From Lepidostoma basale (taxonomy: Eukaryota; Arthropoda; Insecta; Trichoptera; Lepidostomatidae): a DNA stretch of 64,000 nucleotides. Below are positions 1-10,428 of this stretch, in pieces. Each line of letters opens with the position of its first letter. Position 1 is the first letter of the stretch. Below the pieces are notes generated by a model. It ran no database searches. It saw only the letters and a list, made by a program, of their open reading frames with translations, and was not told where the DNA came from. The stretch spans positions 186,001 through 250,000 of the forward strand of contig JAHDVF020001255.1 in the NCBI GenBank assembly GCA_022606425.2, written 5' to 3'. Position numbers and translations under genes: made by a program.

Positions 1-1046
1 GGTAGGCAAAGAAGATGGATCGCGGCAATGCTCTCTCCTGGCATGCCTCTCGGGCTTCCTCTACATTTATACATCGTATCATGCACGCACGTCGATTATT
101 CCGACTTCGAATGTGGCCGCCTTTTAGTAATTGAATCTTTTGGTCATGCCATGTTTTCCTCGGTCGTCCTCGGCTTCTTTTTCCACTCATGCTGCTTGTG
201 TACATTTTTTTAACCATTCTACTCTCATCCATTCGTTCCATATCGCACCTTCAGTCGTAAACTGGCTCAATCCATAATTCATGTTTTTTGGGAAATGAAG
301 AAAACGTATTTCGGTTCTCGACAGTTTTTGGTAAATCACACTATAACTTTATGAAATGAAAAGCTAAGCTTTTCTAACCTAATTGGGGCAGTTTTTGTTT
401 TACTGGGTGATAGAGCGCGCTTTTTTTAGTCATTCTGTATACTTAACTCAATTCACCAAAATTTTGGAATGAGCCAGATTACGACTGGAGGTGCGATATG
501 TCCAAACCATCTCAGGGATCCTTTTTTGATTTTATCCATGATGCAGTCATCTGTCTTATATTTCTTTCTTATTTCATCGTTCGGTATTCTATCATTGATC
601 TCATTTTTTTCCTTTTTTTGCCAGCTCCAAGCTTCACTTCCATACATGGGGGTTGGCACTGGAACTCCATTGTGTACTGCCCTCTTTGCTTCTGTGGATA
701 TATTTCTTATTATACCAGCACCAACCCTTCTTTCGATGTCTTTCTCCATTTTTCCGTCTCCTGTAAACATGCTTCCCAGATACGTATATTCGGTAACTTG
801 CTCCGATTTCTCGCCCATCGCACTTATATCACAAATCGTCATACATTCTTCTTTCTCGAAAACCATAACTTTAGATTTAGACGCATTCATCACCAGGTCA
901 CTCTTTTTACATGCCTCGTACATCCTTGACACCAAGACTTGCAAATTGTCTCTACTGTCAGCGATTAACACAGCATCGTCTGCATATAACAAGCAGCTGA
1001 CTGATAAACAATTCATCTTAGCATCAGCGTCTATGCCTTCAAGTTA
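1..1046 (-). mobile_element. RTE-T non-LTR retrotransposon fragment, split by a MITE
   Basis: Minus-strand remnant of the main LINE family. Reading from 1046 down, it encodes the RT catalytic block LLYADDAVLIAD, then SKVMVFEKE, YTYLGSMFTGDG, YGSEAWSWQKK and SLRWFGHI. The C-terminal part continues in 1-243 with frame breaks. The two parts meet exactly around the element at 244-495: both flanks carry the ATAT of the family sequence CCATATGTCC. The 5' half of the LINE (endonuclease and early RT motifs) is missing, so this is a dead copy. The family would reverse-transcribe its own RNA at a nicked target. Confidence 0.85.
244..495. mobile_element. 252-bp MITE nested in RTE-T
   Basis: The ends are inverted repeats of about 27 bp with three mismatches, starting CGCACCT and finishing AGGTGCG. 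Both flanks read ATAT, which fits a 4-bp duplication or a TA duplication with one extra TIR base. The interior is AT-rich and has no ORF. The empty site is known from sister RTE-T copies (CCATATGTCC), so the insertion is certain; the superfamily is not. Confidence 0.8.
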
Positions 1047-1312
1047 TTTTATTTATTTACCAAGTACGTGGTTTTAATACATTAAAACTGTGGCAACCCG
1101 TTCTAGGGAGGAAGAATGTATGTATCACCTATTTTTTAACAGTTCCGACCGGTTTCAGTAGCTGCCATCTTCTAAACCCCCAAAACTGGTTTGAACTGGA
1201 AGAATAAATGGAATAACACCCGTTTTAGTCTATTAATATGCAGTATAAACAAAAGTGTAGTTGCGTTTTTATAATTGTTAACACAATATTTTTTTATACT
1301 TAACTATAATAA
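1047..1312 (-). repeat. HH-D hairpin-element remnant
   Basis: The minus strand of 1138-1180 reads GAAGATGGCAG, then CTGAAACCGGTCGG, matching the HH-D cores at 37790 and 41700. It has the layout of a decayed hammerhead: purine-rich core, short hairpin, GAAAC, two bases, GTC. No partner arm was found and the edges are uncertain. Confidence 0.45.
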
Positions 1313-1812
1313 CAAACTAACTAACCATCACGCCGTCTCCCCGAAGGGGTAGGCAGAAAGAATGGACTGCCACATTTTTCTTTCCTGACATATTTATCTT
1401 GCTTCCTCAACATTCATACATCTTGATATGCACGCGCGTCGATTTCTTTGACTCACATGGCCGACTTTCAATGTTTGATTTATTTGATCGTGCCAAGCTT
1501 TCCTCGCTCTTCCTCTATTTCTGGTTCCGTTTCAATCGGTAACATATAATTTTTAACCATTCTTTCTTCATTCATTCTTTCCATATGTCCAAACCATCTT
1601 AATGATCCTTTCATTATTTTGTTCATAACACCATCATTCGCTCCGAAAGCACTTCTAATATTTTCATTCGACATTCTATACAGTATCCGAGTACACAGAG
1701 TATCCGCACATTCGTCTAAGAGATCTCATTTTCACTGCATTTATTCTACTTTCATCCTTCTTTTGCCAGTTCCATGCTTCGCTTCCATACATAAGGGTCG
1801 GTAGAATAACCT
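1313..1812 (-). mobile_element. RTE-T fragment with (TTAG)n tail
   Basis: The element starts at its 3' tail (CTAACTAACC on the plus strand) followed by the family 3' UTR with the GAAGGGGTAGGCAGAAAG block. Frames broken by stops encode the end of the LINE: NKIMKGSLRWFGHMERMNEERMVK and the upstream WQKKDESRINA region. It is 5'-truncated near 1812 after the tract that encodes PTLMYGSEAW. Non-functional. Confidence 0.85.
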
Positions 1813-1815
1813 GCA

Positions 1816-2697
1816 TTTTGTAAATAAACCAAATTTTGAAGAAATTATGAAATACTACCCTATTAATTGAACACGTATTTCAAAAAATGTAAGCATTTAT
1901 AATAATTCATCATTAACAATGAATATCTTACAAGAATTTTCAATAATATGCATTATTATCTTGCAATATACGAGTATATAAAATTTTTAAGGAAATTATC
2001 AACAACAAAAAATTCCACTGCGTAAAACCACTTTTTCAAAGTATTCGAAAGTTGTTCACGTTTTTTTAATTGATACAACATTTTTAAAGATTAATAATTG
2101 TTGTGCAAATAAAATTCACGAGCCGTTCGCGCCGTGGCTAGCACGGGTAATTTTGTGCTCATGTTATTATCTAAAGTATTTATTTAGCAAACTTCCTAAG
2201 TTGATTTTTGATTGAGACAATGTTTGCTGTACCCTTATTACCCTGTCTAAATAACCGGCGATGGAGGTAAAGGAAAATTTGTTGTGTTTGCGCTCATCAG
2301 ACAAAAAACGACATGTTCCACTTTGCGTAGTGTTTGTTATGGCCTAATGAGAATGTAACATAGATAATATCAAACGCGTGTGATACGTACAATTTTAACG
2401 TGTTTGTGGTGCTGCTTATGTAAACTTCAACGAAAAAAATATTTTTAGAAACAACTTGTCAGAAGCAGAGAAATAAGATCAAAGATCAAAAAATGTTACA
2501 TATTAAAATTAGACATTTTGAACTTATAGATATAAATAAAATTATAACTTATTATATCGCCCTGGTGAAGCTTGGGTACAAGCGGAACTAGTAGGCATCA
2601 ATTATTAAAACCAAACCGTGGTTAAATACATAGTGTTGTATTAATTTTATAATTTTAACTATAATTTTTTAATTTGTCTTTTTTATTTTATATAAAA
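1816..2697. other. AT-rich stretch, no gene
   Basis: No ORF, repeat arm or RNA was recognised. A short tract near 2555-2590 (CTTGGGTACAAGCG) resembles 52135-52160, possibly a diverged repeat. Confidence 0.5.
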
Positions 2698-3790
2698 AAA
2701 CTAACTAACTAACTAACCATCACGCCGTCTCCCCGAAGGGGTAGGCAGAAAGAATGGACTGCCACACTTTTCTTTCCTGACATATTTCTCTCGCTTCTCA
2801 ACATTCATACATCGTGTCATGCACGCGCGTCGATTTCTCTGACTCCTCACATGGCCGACATTCAATATTTGATTTATTTGATCGTGCCACGTTTTCCTTG
2901 GTCTTCCTCTATTTCTGGTACCATTTACATCACTAACATATAATTTTTTTACCATTCTTTCTTCATTCATTCTTTCCATATGTCCAAACCATCTTAATGA
3001 TCCTTTCATTATTTTTTGTTCATGACACCATCATTCGCACCGCATTCACTTCTTATATTTTCATTCGACACTCTATCATACACAGAGTATCCACACATTC
3101 GTCTAAGAGATCTCATTTCTACTGCATTTATTCTACTTTCATCCTTCCTTTGCCAGTTCCATGCTTCGCTTCCATACATAAGGGTCGGTAGAAGAACACC
3201 ATTGTGCACCGCCATTCTAGCTTTTTTGGATAGGTTTTTGTTTGCGATGACAACTTTAAGTGCACCATTCACTTTGTTGTCTGCCCCAACCCTTCTTTCA
3301 ATATCCCTCTCCACTCGCCCATCTCTTGTAAACATACTACCTAAATACACGAACTCAACTACTTGCTCCAAATTTTCACCATTCACGCTAATGTTGCAGA
3401 CTGTCGTGGTTTCTTCCTTTTCAAAAATCATTACCTTGGACTTATTAACATTCATCATCAGATCATTTCGCATGCATACCTCATACATACAATTCACCAG
3501 GACTTGTAGTTCATGCTCGTTGTCTGCAAGAAGAACAGCGTCATCAGCAGGTAGGAGACAGCTTACTGACACTCCGCTCATTTTGGCACCTACATCCAAC
3601 CCTTTCAGCTCTTTCATACAATTGTCCATATACAGATTTAATAACCACGGGGACATTACGCAACCCTGTTTGACACCTTTATTGATATCAAACCAGGCTG
3701 TAAGATCTCCATTTACTCTGACACTAGCAGTGCTTTCTGTGTATAGCGACTTAATTTCCGTTCAGGCAATATTTCCCACAACTTTTCTCT
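2698..3790 (-). pseudogene. RTE-T copy, longest RT region in the window
   Basis: The longest RTE-T copy. From 3790 downward it encodes VRVNGDLTAWFDINKGVKQGC, then SPWLLNLYMD (RT motif around the conserved GxxQGC-SP), then the catalytic box, thumb-like region and C-terminus RRACMTRCMNVEK, ending in the GTAGGCAGAAAG 3' UTR and a (TTAG)n tail at 2698-2718. The catalytic YADD reads PADD (LLPADDAVLL), which replaces the invariant tyrosine, and frames are broken near 3009 (a long T run). No endonuclease domain is present. Dead copy of a TPRT retroelement. Confidence 0.88.
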
Positions 3791-4032
3791 ATTAACGTAT
3801 ATAATTTTATATATACTTTGTATATGCAACACTAATTTTAATTTTTTAAATTAAATATCAGACATGTTTCAGACAACCCGGTCCTTCTTCAGTGATATTA
3901 TAAAGATATTTAAAATATTATAAAATTGTTTACAAATATGATCAGTTTTGACAGATGTTATCAAGCATATACAATTTAACTCAAAGTATGGCGAACATAG
4001 AAGAAACATTTATTTTATTTTATTAAAATTAT
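3791..4032 (-). repeat. HH-A hairpin element carrying a hammerhead
   Basis: The family's terminal motif, ACTTTGTATATGCAACACT, lies at about 3813-3833, followed by the ribozyme core at 3853-3900 (minus strand; separate entry). A CAAAGTATGGCGAACATAGAA end motif at about 3984 matches other HH-A copies (15415, 25670). No protein is encoded. This fits a retrozyme-like or Penelope-derived non-autonomous element. Confidence 0.65.
3853..3900 (-). ncRNA. Hammerhead ribozyme motif, type I, near intact
   Basis: Read on the minus strand from 3900: TAATATCA (helix I), CTGAAGA (3892-3886), A, GGAC, loop, GTCT (helix II), GAAAC (3870-3866), AT, GTC (3863-3861), TGATATTT (helix I). Helix I pairs at 7 of 8 positions. 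All conserved core bases are present: CUGANGA, GAAA and the GUC cleavage triplet. Helix III is only A-U plus C-G with a two-base loop, the minimal form reported for Penelope-like elements. Cleavage would fall between 3861 and 3860. One unpaired A precedes helix II. Activity is untested. Confidence 0.7.
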
Positions 4033-4072
4033 TGTTTTCTGTACACAAGAGGTCGTTTGAACCCAATTAATG
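4033..4072 (-). repeat. SINE 3'-end fragment
   Basis: The sequence TGTACACAAGAGGTCGTTTG followed by AACCCAATTA matches the ends of the SINE copies at 7845, 14935 and 22800. Only the tail portion is present. Confidence 0.5.
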
Positions 4073-4075
4073 TTA

Positions 4076-4250
4076 ACTTACTAACTAACTCACCATCACG
4101 CCGTCCCTCTGAAGGGGTAGGCAGAAAGAATGGACTGCCACACTTTAACCGATGCGGCACTCCATACTTCGCTTTTCGCCCCCGCGGTAGACACGGTGTG
4201 ATGGGTTGCGAACCTCATTGCCACCAATAGGCATCTTCCGCATATAAATC
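4076..4250 (-). mobile_element. NA-RTE copy (RTE-T-tailed non-autonomous element)
   Basis: It begins with a CTAACTAACTC tail and the RTE-T 3' UTR (GTAGGCAGAAAGAATGGACT), then switches to the NA-RTE-specific block (GATGCGGCACTCC, GTGTGATGGGTTGCGAACCTC, GGCATCTTCCGC). It has no RT sequence. It presumably moves with RTE-T machinery through the shared tail. Confidence 0.75.
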
Positions 4251-4559
4251 TAATAAGTACTTGTCGCATATAACATAACGCATCCAATGATATAATTTAT
4301 TATGATACTATTTATTATACATAGATAAAGTTTATTTTACAAAATTAAATATTTCGTTATTTACGAGTACTATGACATTCTTAAATGATATTTGATAATA
4401 TCCTAGTAATTTAAAACATGACATCTCCATTATACAAATAAAATTAAAATACAATGACAATTTCATTAATATTCAAAACCTTACATGTATATTTATATCA
4501 TAAGGACCACTTGATCAAATATAAATTATTAATGATTCTTGAACGATAATGCGAAATTT
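4251..4559. other. AT-rich stretch, no gene
   Basis: I see no coding region, tandem repeat or repeat arm here. Confidence 0.5.
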
Positions 4560-4840
4560 CTATTTTTCTTTTTAATACGCTTTGTATATACAACACTTAT
4601 ATAAATAAATATAATTATATAGACATGTTTCGGACAGACAGTCCTTCTTCATAATTCTTTTTACGTGATCTGACAGATGCAATAAAGATTTCTTCTAATT
4701 AAAAATCGATTTAAAATTTTTATGACATCTGTCAGATCATGTAAACAATTTGATAATATTTTTTTTTAATGTATCTTTACTGAAGAAGGACTGTTTGTCC
4801 GAAACATGTCTATATAATTTTATTTTTTAAGATAATGCAA
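4560..4840. repeat. HH-A foldback with two opposed hammerhead motifs
   Basis: Inverted arms. On the minus strand (about 4612-4655) is ATGAAGAAGGAC...GTCCGAAACATGTC, with the first core base changed. On the plus strand the core is intact: CTGAAGA 4780-4786, GGAC/GTCC helix II 4788-4800, GAAAC 4801-4805, GTC 4808-4810, with a weak helix I (about 4 of 6 pairs). The terminal ACTTTGTATATACAACACTT motif is at about 4580. No protein is encoded. Confidence 0.7.
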
Positions 4841-4859
4841 AACTTCGTATTAAATTATT

Positions 4860-4950
4860 AAAAGGAATGAAAACTGAAAGTTTAATTTTGTTTTGGAGAA
4901 TGATATGTTTCGCCTCTTAAAGGCACTATCAAATGTATTTTTTGAGAAAC
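4860..4950. repeat. HH-C half element
   Basis: A single arm of the abundant HH-C family: a degraded AGTTTTATT segment, then GATATGTTTCGCCTCTTAAAGG and CACTATCAAATG. The second arm is absent. Confidence 0.5.
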
Positions 4951-5594
4951 CAAAAAGTATAATGAAATAAAAAAAACACTTAAACCAGAGTTCTCCTCAC
5001 TATTACTACCTTACCTTAATACGATTACCTTAATATAAAGCTTTTATATATAAAACACTCCAGATATAGCTAATATGCTAAAGTTTATTCAAAGGAGAAT
5101 TAAAAAAATATACACCAATATTTTGTTTGTAAACCATTCTACGAGCTTTTGGAGTACTGACATGAAAAATTAAACGTTATCGAAATGTTTACTTTGCTCA
5201 TCTCGGCAATTTTTTAAATAAATTAATCGGGTGGAAACGTCTATTGTTTGAATATAACTTTGTGTTTTTTGATAAAGTTGGTTCAGGTAAATTACAAAAT
5301 AAAGTTTTATCAAGAAATGCTTTGATAAACTCTAGCATAATAACCATCCCATCTGAAATATTATGAAGATGAAACTTTTAAATAATTCCATACCCTCACT
5401 TTAGCTGGATATTTCTGGACAGTAGGTGATCACTATATTAGGCGCAGTATTTTTTCGCAATTACACAAAAAAATGTGATATCGTACGTTAGACAATTATG
5501 ATTTTTATAACAAGTACAAAATGTATGTAATTTTTTTTAGTTTATTATTCATAATTTCTGAAATAACTTTAAAATACCACTTCATATTTTTCTA
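4951..5594. other. AT-rich stretch, no gene
   Basis: No feature recognised on either strand. Confidence 0.5.
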
Positions 5595-6165
5595 ATGCTC
5601 TTTTTCTTCTTCTTCTTAGCCTCAGCCTATTCCCGTCTACTCCTGGACAAAGGCATTCTCCATTCGCATGCATGTCACTCTGTCTTGTGCAGACTGCATC
5701 CAGGTTATTCCGACGTGTCTGTTCAGATCATCCTTCCACCGTAATTGCGGTTGCCCTGCACTTCTCTTTGCCGTCCACAGTCTTCAAGTCAGCAGTCTTC
5801 TCTTCCATTTTTTATCTGAGCTTCTGGCTACGTGACCTGCCCATTGCCATTTTAGAGTCACCACCCGATGGATGATGTCAGTGGCCTTTGTTTTTTTCTC
5901 TCACCGTATCGTTTCTGACTCTGTCTCTTAGGATTATTCCTAACATGGCTCTTTCCGTGACTCTTTGGGTCACTCGTAGTTTTTCGGCACTTTGTTTGGA
6001 CAATGTTACAGTTTCAAGACCATAAGTTCCAACTGGTAGGACGCAGGCTTCATAGGCTTTTCGTTTCAGGTTGATCGGTATTTTCCGGTTTTTAAAGATG
6101 TAGCTCATGTTTCCAAAAGCTGCCCAGCTTAGTCCAATTATTCTTTCCTCTCCCTCCAAACAATG
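5595..6165 (-). pseudogene. RTE-B LINE, C-terminal remnant
   Basis: On the minus strand it encodes GLSWAAFGNMSYIFKNRKIP, then INLKRKAYEACVLPVGTYGL and KLRVTQRVTERAMLG with RDRVRND, the characteristic end of RTE-clade polyproteins. Stops and frameshifts separate this from the final WKWAGHVARS and GQPQLRWKDDLNRHVG-like segments at 5878-5660. The 3' end runs into a TTCTTCTTC tract at 5604, that is, a GAA-repeat tail. Distinct from RTE-T in sequence and tail. Confidence 0.75.
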
Positions 6166-6257
6166 ATGACGATGTTAGTTTTAATATTATAAGCGAGAAC
6201 ATAGTTAAATATGTTTTTATAAAGGAAACAATGTAGGCACTAACAATTTATTTTGTA

Positions 6258-6829
6258 ACTAACTAACTAACTAACTAACCATCACGCCGTCTCTCCGAAG
6301 GAGTAGGCAGAAAGAATGGACTACCACACTTTTCTTTCCTGACATATTTTTCTCGCTTCCTCAACATTCATACATCTTGTCATGCACGCGCGTTGATTTC
6401 TTTGACTCCTCACATGGCCGACATTCAATATTTGATTTATTTGATCGTGCCACGTTTTCCTCGGTCTTCCTCTATTTCTGGTTCCATTTACATCATCAAC
6501 ATATAATTTTTTTACCATTCTTTCTTCATTAATTCTTTCCATAAGTCCAAACCATCTTAATGATCCTTTCATTATTTTGTTCATGACACCATCATTCGCA
6601 CCGCATTCATTTCTTATATTTTCATTCGACACTCTATCATACACAGAGTATCCACACATTCGTCTAAGAGATCTCATTTCTACTGCATTTATTCTACTTT
6701 CATCCTTCTTTTGCCAGTTCCATGCTTCGCTTCCATACATAAGGGTCGGTAGAAGAACACCATTGTGCACTGCCATTCTAGCTTTTTTGGATAGGTTTTT
6801 GGTTTGCGATGACAACTTTAAGTGCACCA
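6258..6829 (-). mobile_element. RTE-T fragment with 11-bp target-site duplication
   Basis: A 5'-truncated copy encoding NLSKKARMAVHNGVLLPTLM, YGSEAWNWQKKDESRINAVE, RRMCGYSVYDRVSNENIR, RWFGLMERINEERMVK, RGRPRKTWHDQINQILNVG and the C-terminus. The (TTAG)n tail is at 6258-6278. TTTATTTTGTA occurs on both sides (6247-6257 and 6830-6840), a direct target-site duplication. The 169-codon frame is open but has no catalytic part. Confidence 0.9.
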
Positions 6830-6840
6830 TTTATTTTGTA

Positions 6841-7250
6841 TATTTAATTATTTTCGGTGTTGGGTTTGTGTCAAAGTTTATGATCAGTCCGTGTACTGCA
6901 TACGACTGAAATAAATGTAGGTAGCATACCGTTACAACTTACCTCTTTTAACGTAATACTAACGTAGTTCATAGAAAATCGTTCAAGCCCGTGAACACAA
7001 GCCTGGGAAATAGAGGAACACGTGAGACTAAATCAGCTGCTCTTCCTCGTATTTGTTAAGAGAGGGCCATAGTTAAAATCATATAATACTTTACATTTTG
7101 CTTACTAAATCTAATATGATACAGTACTTTCAAACTTCATACAAATAAAAGCACATAAACAAAGTGTTTTTGATTCGATAATGATAATAAACACTAATTA
7201 AAACGTCTGGTTTTTTTCAGTTTTATTTTGTAAATTTAAAAAAAAAATTT
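6841..7250. other. No gene recognised
   Basis: AT-rich with no supported feature. A short GC-richer tract lies at 6990-7060 (GCCTGGGAAATAGAGGAACA) and was not seen elsewhere. Confidence 0.45.
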
Positions 7251-7560
7251 AAATAGTGCATTGATTTAGCCGAAACACAATGATACTTCAACATTATTAC
7301 TGTTAAAATTTATAATACCACAATTTATTTTTATTCACTGAGAGTGTCGCGACAGCGGTTTCGCCAACCGATGTTGGCATCATCAAGTGTTACAATAAAC
7401 TCTTTAAAACTGTTTATTGTAACACCTGATGATGCCAACAAACTCTTTAAAACAGTTTATTATAACACCTGATGATGCCAACAACGGTTGGCGAAACAGT
7501 TGTCGCGACACGCGACAGTGAATAAAAAAATAAATCTGAATCATCGAATCAAATAATGAT
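7251..7560. repeat. HH-B foldback with two opposed hammerhead motifs
   Basis: It starts with the HH-B end (TTAGCCGAAACACAATGATAC) and contains inverted ribozyme-like units. Minus strand (about 7335-7390): TTGATGATGCCAAC...GTTGGCGAAACCGCTGTC, with the first core base changed. Plus strand: CTGATGA 7469-7475, helix II GCCAAC/GTTGGC 7477-7492, GAAAC 7493-7497, GTC 7502-7504; helix I pairs poorly. A CTGATGATGCCAACA unit is duplicated at 7426 and 7469. Confidence 0.7.
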
Positions 7561-7714
7561 AGTCAGGTTTGAACCACAGTATAAAAATCTAATCAAATAA
7601 TGACATTCAGGTCTCTTACCATCCTGCTACGAAGGTTGTATTTTCCAGGGTCACTGGCTGTTATAGCAACACCACAAATTGAGGTACCTTCTGTGCCCCC
7701 TTCTAACAGTAATC

Positions 7715-8003
7715 TTAACTTTTTTTAGTTTCAATCCAAGGGATTGATTTGCAGCAAAGTCTAATATTTTTGGCAGTTCTTGGAATGCCACTTGTGCCTT
7801 TAATATAGTAGTTTCTAATTGCGTTCCACAAGTTTGTATACAACAGGTTATTTGAACCCAATTACTGTATACAAGTTTTTAGCTATAGATTCTCATGACA
7901 TGTGATAGGTAGCTAGTCTATCACCTTTTTTATTGTCACGTGAATTCTATCAGACCAAAGACAGCGTGATTTTTTTACACTGTCCCCAGAAATCGAATCG
8001 AAC
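7715..8003 (-). mobile_element. SINE copy (tRNA-like head truncated)
   Basis: Matches 22680-23025 along its length. Shared blocks include TTGAACCCAATTACTGT, GAATGCCACTTG, and CCAAAGACAGCGTGA near the head. On the minus strand the order is head (CACACTGTCTTTGGTC-like), TATCACATGTCATGAGAATC, then body. The B-box region itself is lost here. No ORF. Confidence 0.55.
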
Positions 8004-8585
8004 AATTGAAGAAGTTAGAGATGTTATCACGCTGCTGTAAAAACCGTTTTCTTCTTCTTTTTTCAATAGATCCGTCGATCTGTGGCATAGAAATCGTGTC
8101 TCCTGGTATGATGAGGACCAGCTGTCCCTCTACTTATAAGGCGGTCTTCCAGGTGGGCTGCGTCCGGAGGGGATTTCATCTTACTGAGATGTAATAACCT
8201 ATAGGCAAAAGAAACTTGAGAATTGTGGTAACCTCCATGTTCTAAAATTCCCACGAAAGAAGTATCGCTGATTCACGTATGATCGGGATTTGTATGCAAG
8301 CCCGCCTCTGCATCGCCCGCGGAGTTCCCCAAACTTTCAGCGAAAAACTTCCGACACTTTGCTTAACTGTTGTTTTATAAAATTAAGTAACCGAACTTTG
8401 CTCGACCGAACACTGCCGAGTGAAATACGGAAATAACCGAGAAGCCCAGTCAACTGAAATACGATATGATATGAAAATCATAGAATGTGCACGTGACTGA
8501 ACCACATGAACGATGTTTTGTGACTTCTTAATATAACTCTACCTTTCTCTATGCTTGTATGTTTGAAATATATGAGTTATTTCAT
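8004..8585. other. No gene recognised
   Basis: Mixed composition; 8280-8350 is GC-richer. Only short spurious frames occur and no repeat partner was noticed in this window. Confidence 0.4.
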
Positions 8586-9330
8586 TTGTATTTCAAGTGC
8601 ATAGTTTTCAATAGTGATTCTACCTAATGGACGAAATCTTACAAGAAAGTTAGTTGGCTTGGGACTAGGTTATCATGTCATTTTCTATACAGACGATGCC
8701 GCATTAATAACTGAGTCTGAAGATGACCTGCAAAGAATGTTGTACAAATTCTTTACAGTAACACAAAGGCTATATCAGTCAACAAAACAATATAATATGG
8801 CTATATCAGTCAACAAAACAAAAAGTCTCACTATATCTAGGCAACCTACAAGATTTAAGCCGACTGTTGATGATATACCTCTGGAGCAAGTAATGAGTTT
8901 CAGATCTGCAGCTAAAATGATCGTTATACCTAAGTACGAGAACAAGTCTCCGATGTCTAAAGAATCTAGTCTGGAAGAACAAGCACATGCGTAACGACAG
9001 CAAGATCAGAATTTATAAAACATGCGTGCGACCTATCATGACGTACGCTGTAGAAACGCGGGCCGACACTGTGCGAACCAAGGGACTAAGAAGAACATTC
9101 GCAAATGAATGTCCTAAGATCAATTACTTGAAAACGATCTCGCTCTCGATCCGCAACGTAGACATTAGAAAAACTTGAGAAAAAGAGGATATCGTTCAGT
9201 GGAGTAGATCCAGAAGAAGATACTGGAGGGACCATGTAGCCCGAATGGATGTTGACAGACTTGCAAAGTATGGAGAGATGGCTGGACATGATTATCTCAG
9301 GACAGCACACCGTCATGAATAGGTCATACG
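8586..9330 (+). pseudogene. LINE reverse-transcriptase C-terminal remnant
   Basis: Encodes HVIFYTDDAALITESEDDLQ (YTDD in place of the usual YADD catalytic box), then MAISVNKTKSLTISRQPTRF, IPLEQVMSFRS, a frame change near 8985, KIRIYKTCVRPIMTYAVETR and finally VQWSRSRRRYWRDHVARMDVD. This order of catalytic box, thumb and GHVxRM tail is typical of non-LTR elements. A stretch repeating CTATATCAGTCAACAAAACA occurs twice (8771 and 8801), a small internal duplication. Clade unresolved; the same type occurs at 57410. Confidence 0.75.
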
Positions 9331-9515
9331 ACCTTAACTAATAAGAAGAAAAAGGAGGTATTAAAAGTATTTAAGAGGATTTTATATATAACGTTTGAAA
9401 AATTTATACATCTATTCTTAATATTACTGAATATAAATATACTCGTAATATGTTACATATATATATTTGGTGGTTCGTTTGGTTGACATCCCCTTTTGTT
9501 TTTTTTTCCATCCAT
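9331..9515. other. AT-rich spacer
   Basis: No feature recognised. Confidence 0.4.
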
Positions 9516-9524
9516 AATTTTTCG

Positions 9525-9668
9525 ATGAGGTTCGCAACCCATCACACCGCGTCTCTCGCGTTGGCGAAAAGAGAAGGATGGAGTGCAGCATCGATTAAAG
9601 TGTTGCAGTCCATTCTTTCTGTCTACCCTTTCGGGGAAACGGCGTGATGGTTAGTTAGTTAGTTAGTT
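9525..9668 (+). mobile_element. NA-RTE copy with 9-bp target-site duplication
   Basis: Begins ATGAGGTTCGCAACCCATCA (the NA-RTE block) and ends in the RTE-T 3' UTR and (TTAG)n. AATTTTTCG flanks both sides (9516-9524 and 9669-9677). A 5'-truncated recent insertion without coding capacity. Confidence 0.85.
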
Positions 9669-9677
9669 AATTTTTCG

Positions 9678-10428
9678 GCAGTGATTGATTCTAGGAATAT
9701 GTATTTTATAATGGGTGTAACAACATCGATATTAAAATTTTGAGGTATGATTGCGAAATGTTTTTAGTTGAAACAACAAAAACTTTAAAGTAAAATAACA
9801 CCAGAACATTTTAATCACTTTTTGGAAGGGAAATTTACATAAGAATCTGTCGACCATTTTTTTTTATATTTTAATATTTAACTCTATATGTTTAAAGAGG
9901 TATCCTTTATCCCCACTTAAATTTGGCCTTCTTAAACATTCAAGGCCATAAATATCAAACGAATAGCTTTCTCTAAATAAACCATAGAAGAATCGATCAA
10001 AGAACCACCATAGACTCGAAATTCACCCGATCCCGAACGGAAAAACATGAGTTTTTCATGAATTTTTTTATGTCTGTAGTCCAGTATTGATTTTTCAATT
10101 AATACGCCAGGCACAGTTCTCTGCCTTCGATTTTGTTTTCATTAATTAATAGGTGTTTTTAGGTCGGCGAATTGCCCCCGGGTAGTGTTTTTTAATGAAA
10201 ATACGGCCAAGCGTGTTTTTCTCCGGATATTGTCGCTTCCACGGACGTGTATTGTTTTTTGAAGGAATCAGGTTACTGTTATTTGAAGCTTACTAGAATG
10301 ATCTAAAAATCCGCATCAGGAAAAAAATATTCGTTTTAAACTTATGTAATATTATGGCAAATATGTAATATATTTTTTACAAATTTACAAGTGTCAAACT
10401 AAAACAATGAAATTTGGAACTAATATTT
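9678..10428. other. Unassigned, possibly single-copy DNA
   Basis: The part from 9900 to 10320 is less AT-rich than its surroundings and shows no repeat partner in this window. No convincing coding frame. Confidence 0.4.

Noticed and set aside
453..1077. Overlapping long frames on the plus strand (469-1077, 498-929) as genes
   Set aside because: They are antisense shadows of the RTE-T reverse transcriptase on the minus strand; the same happens opposite 3016-3795, 6577-6909, 36919-37251 and 46058-46318.
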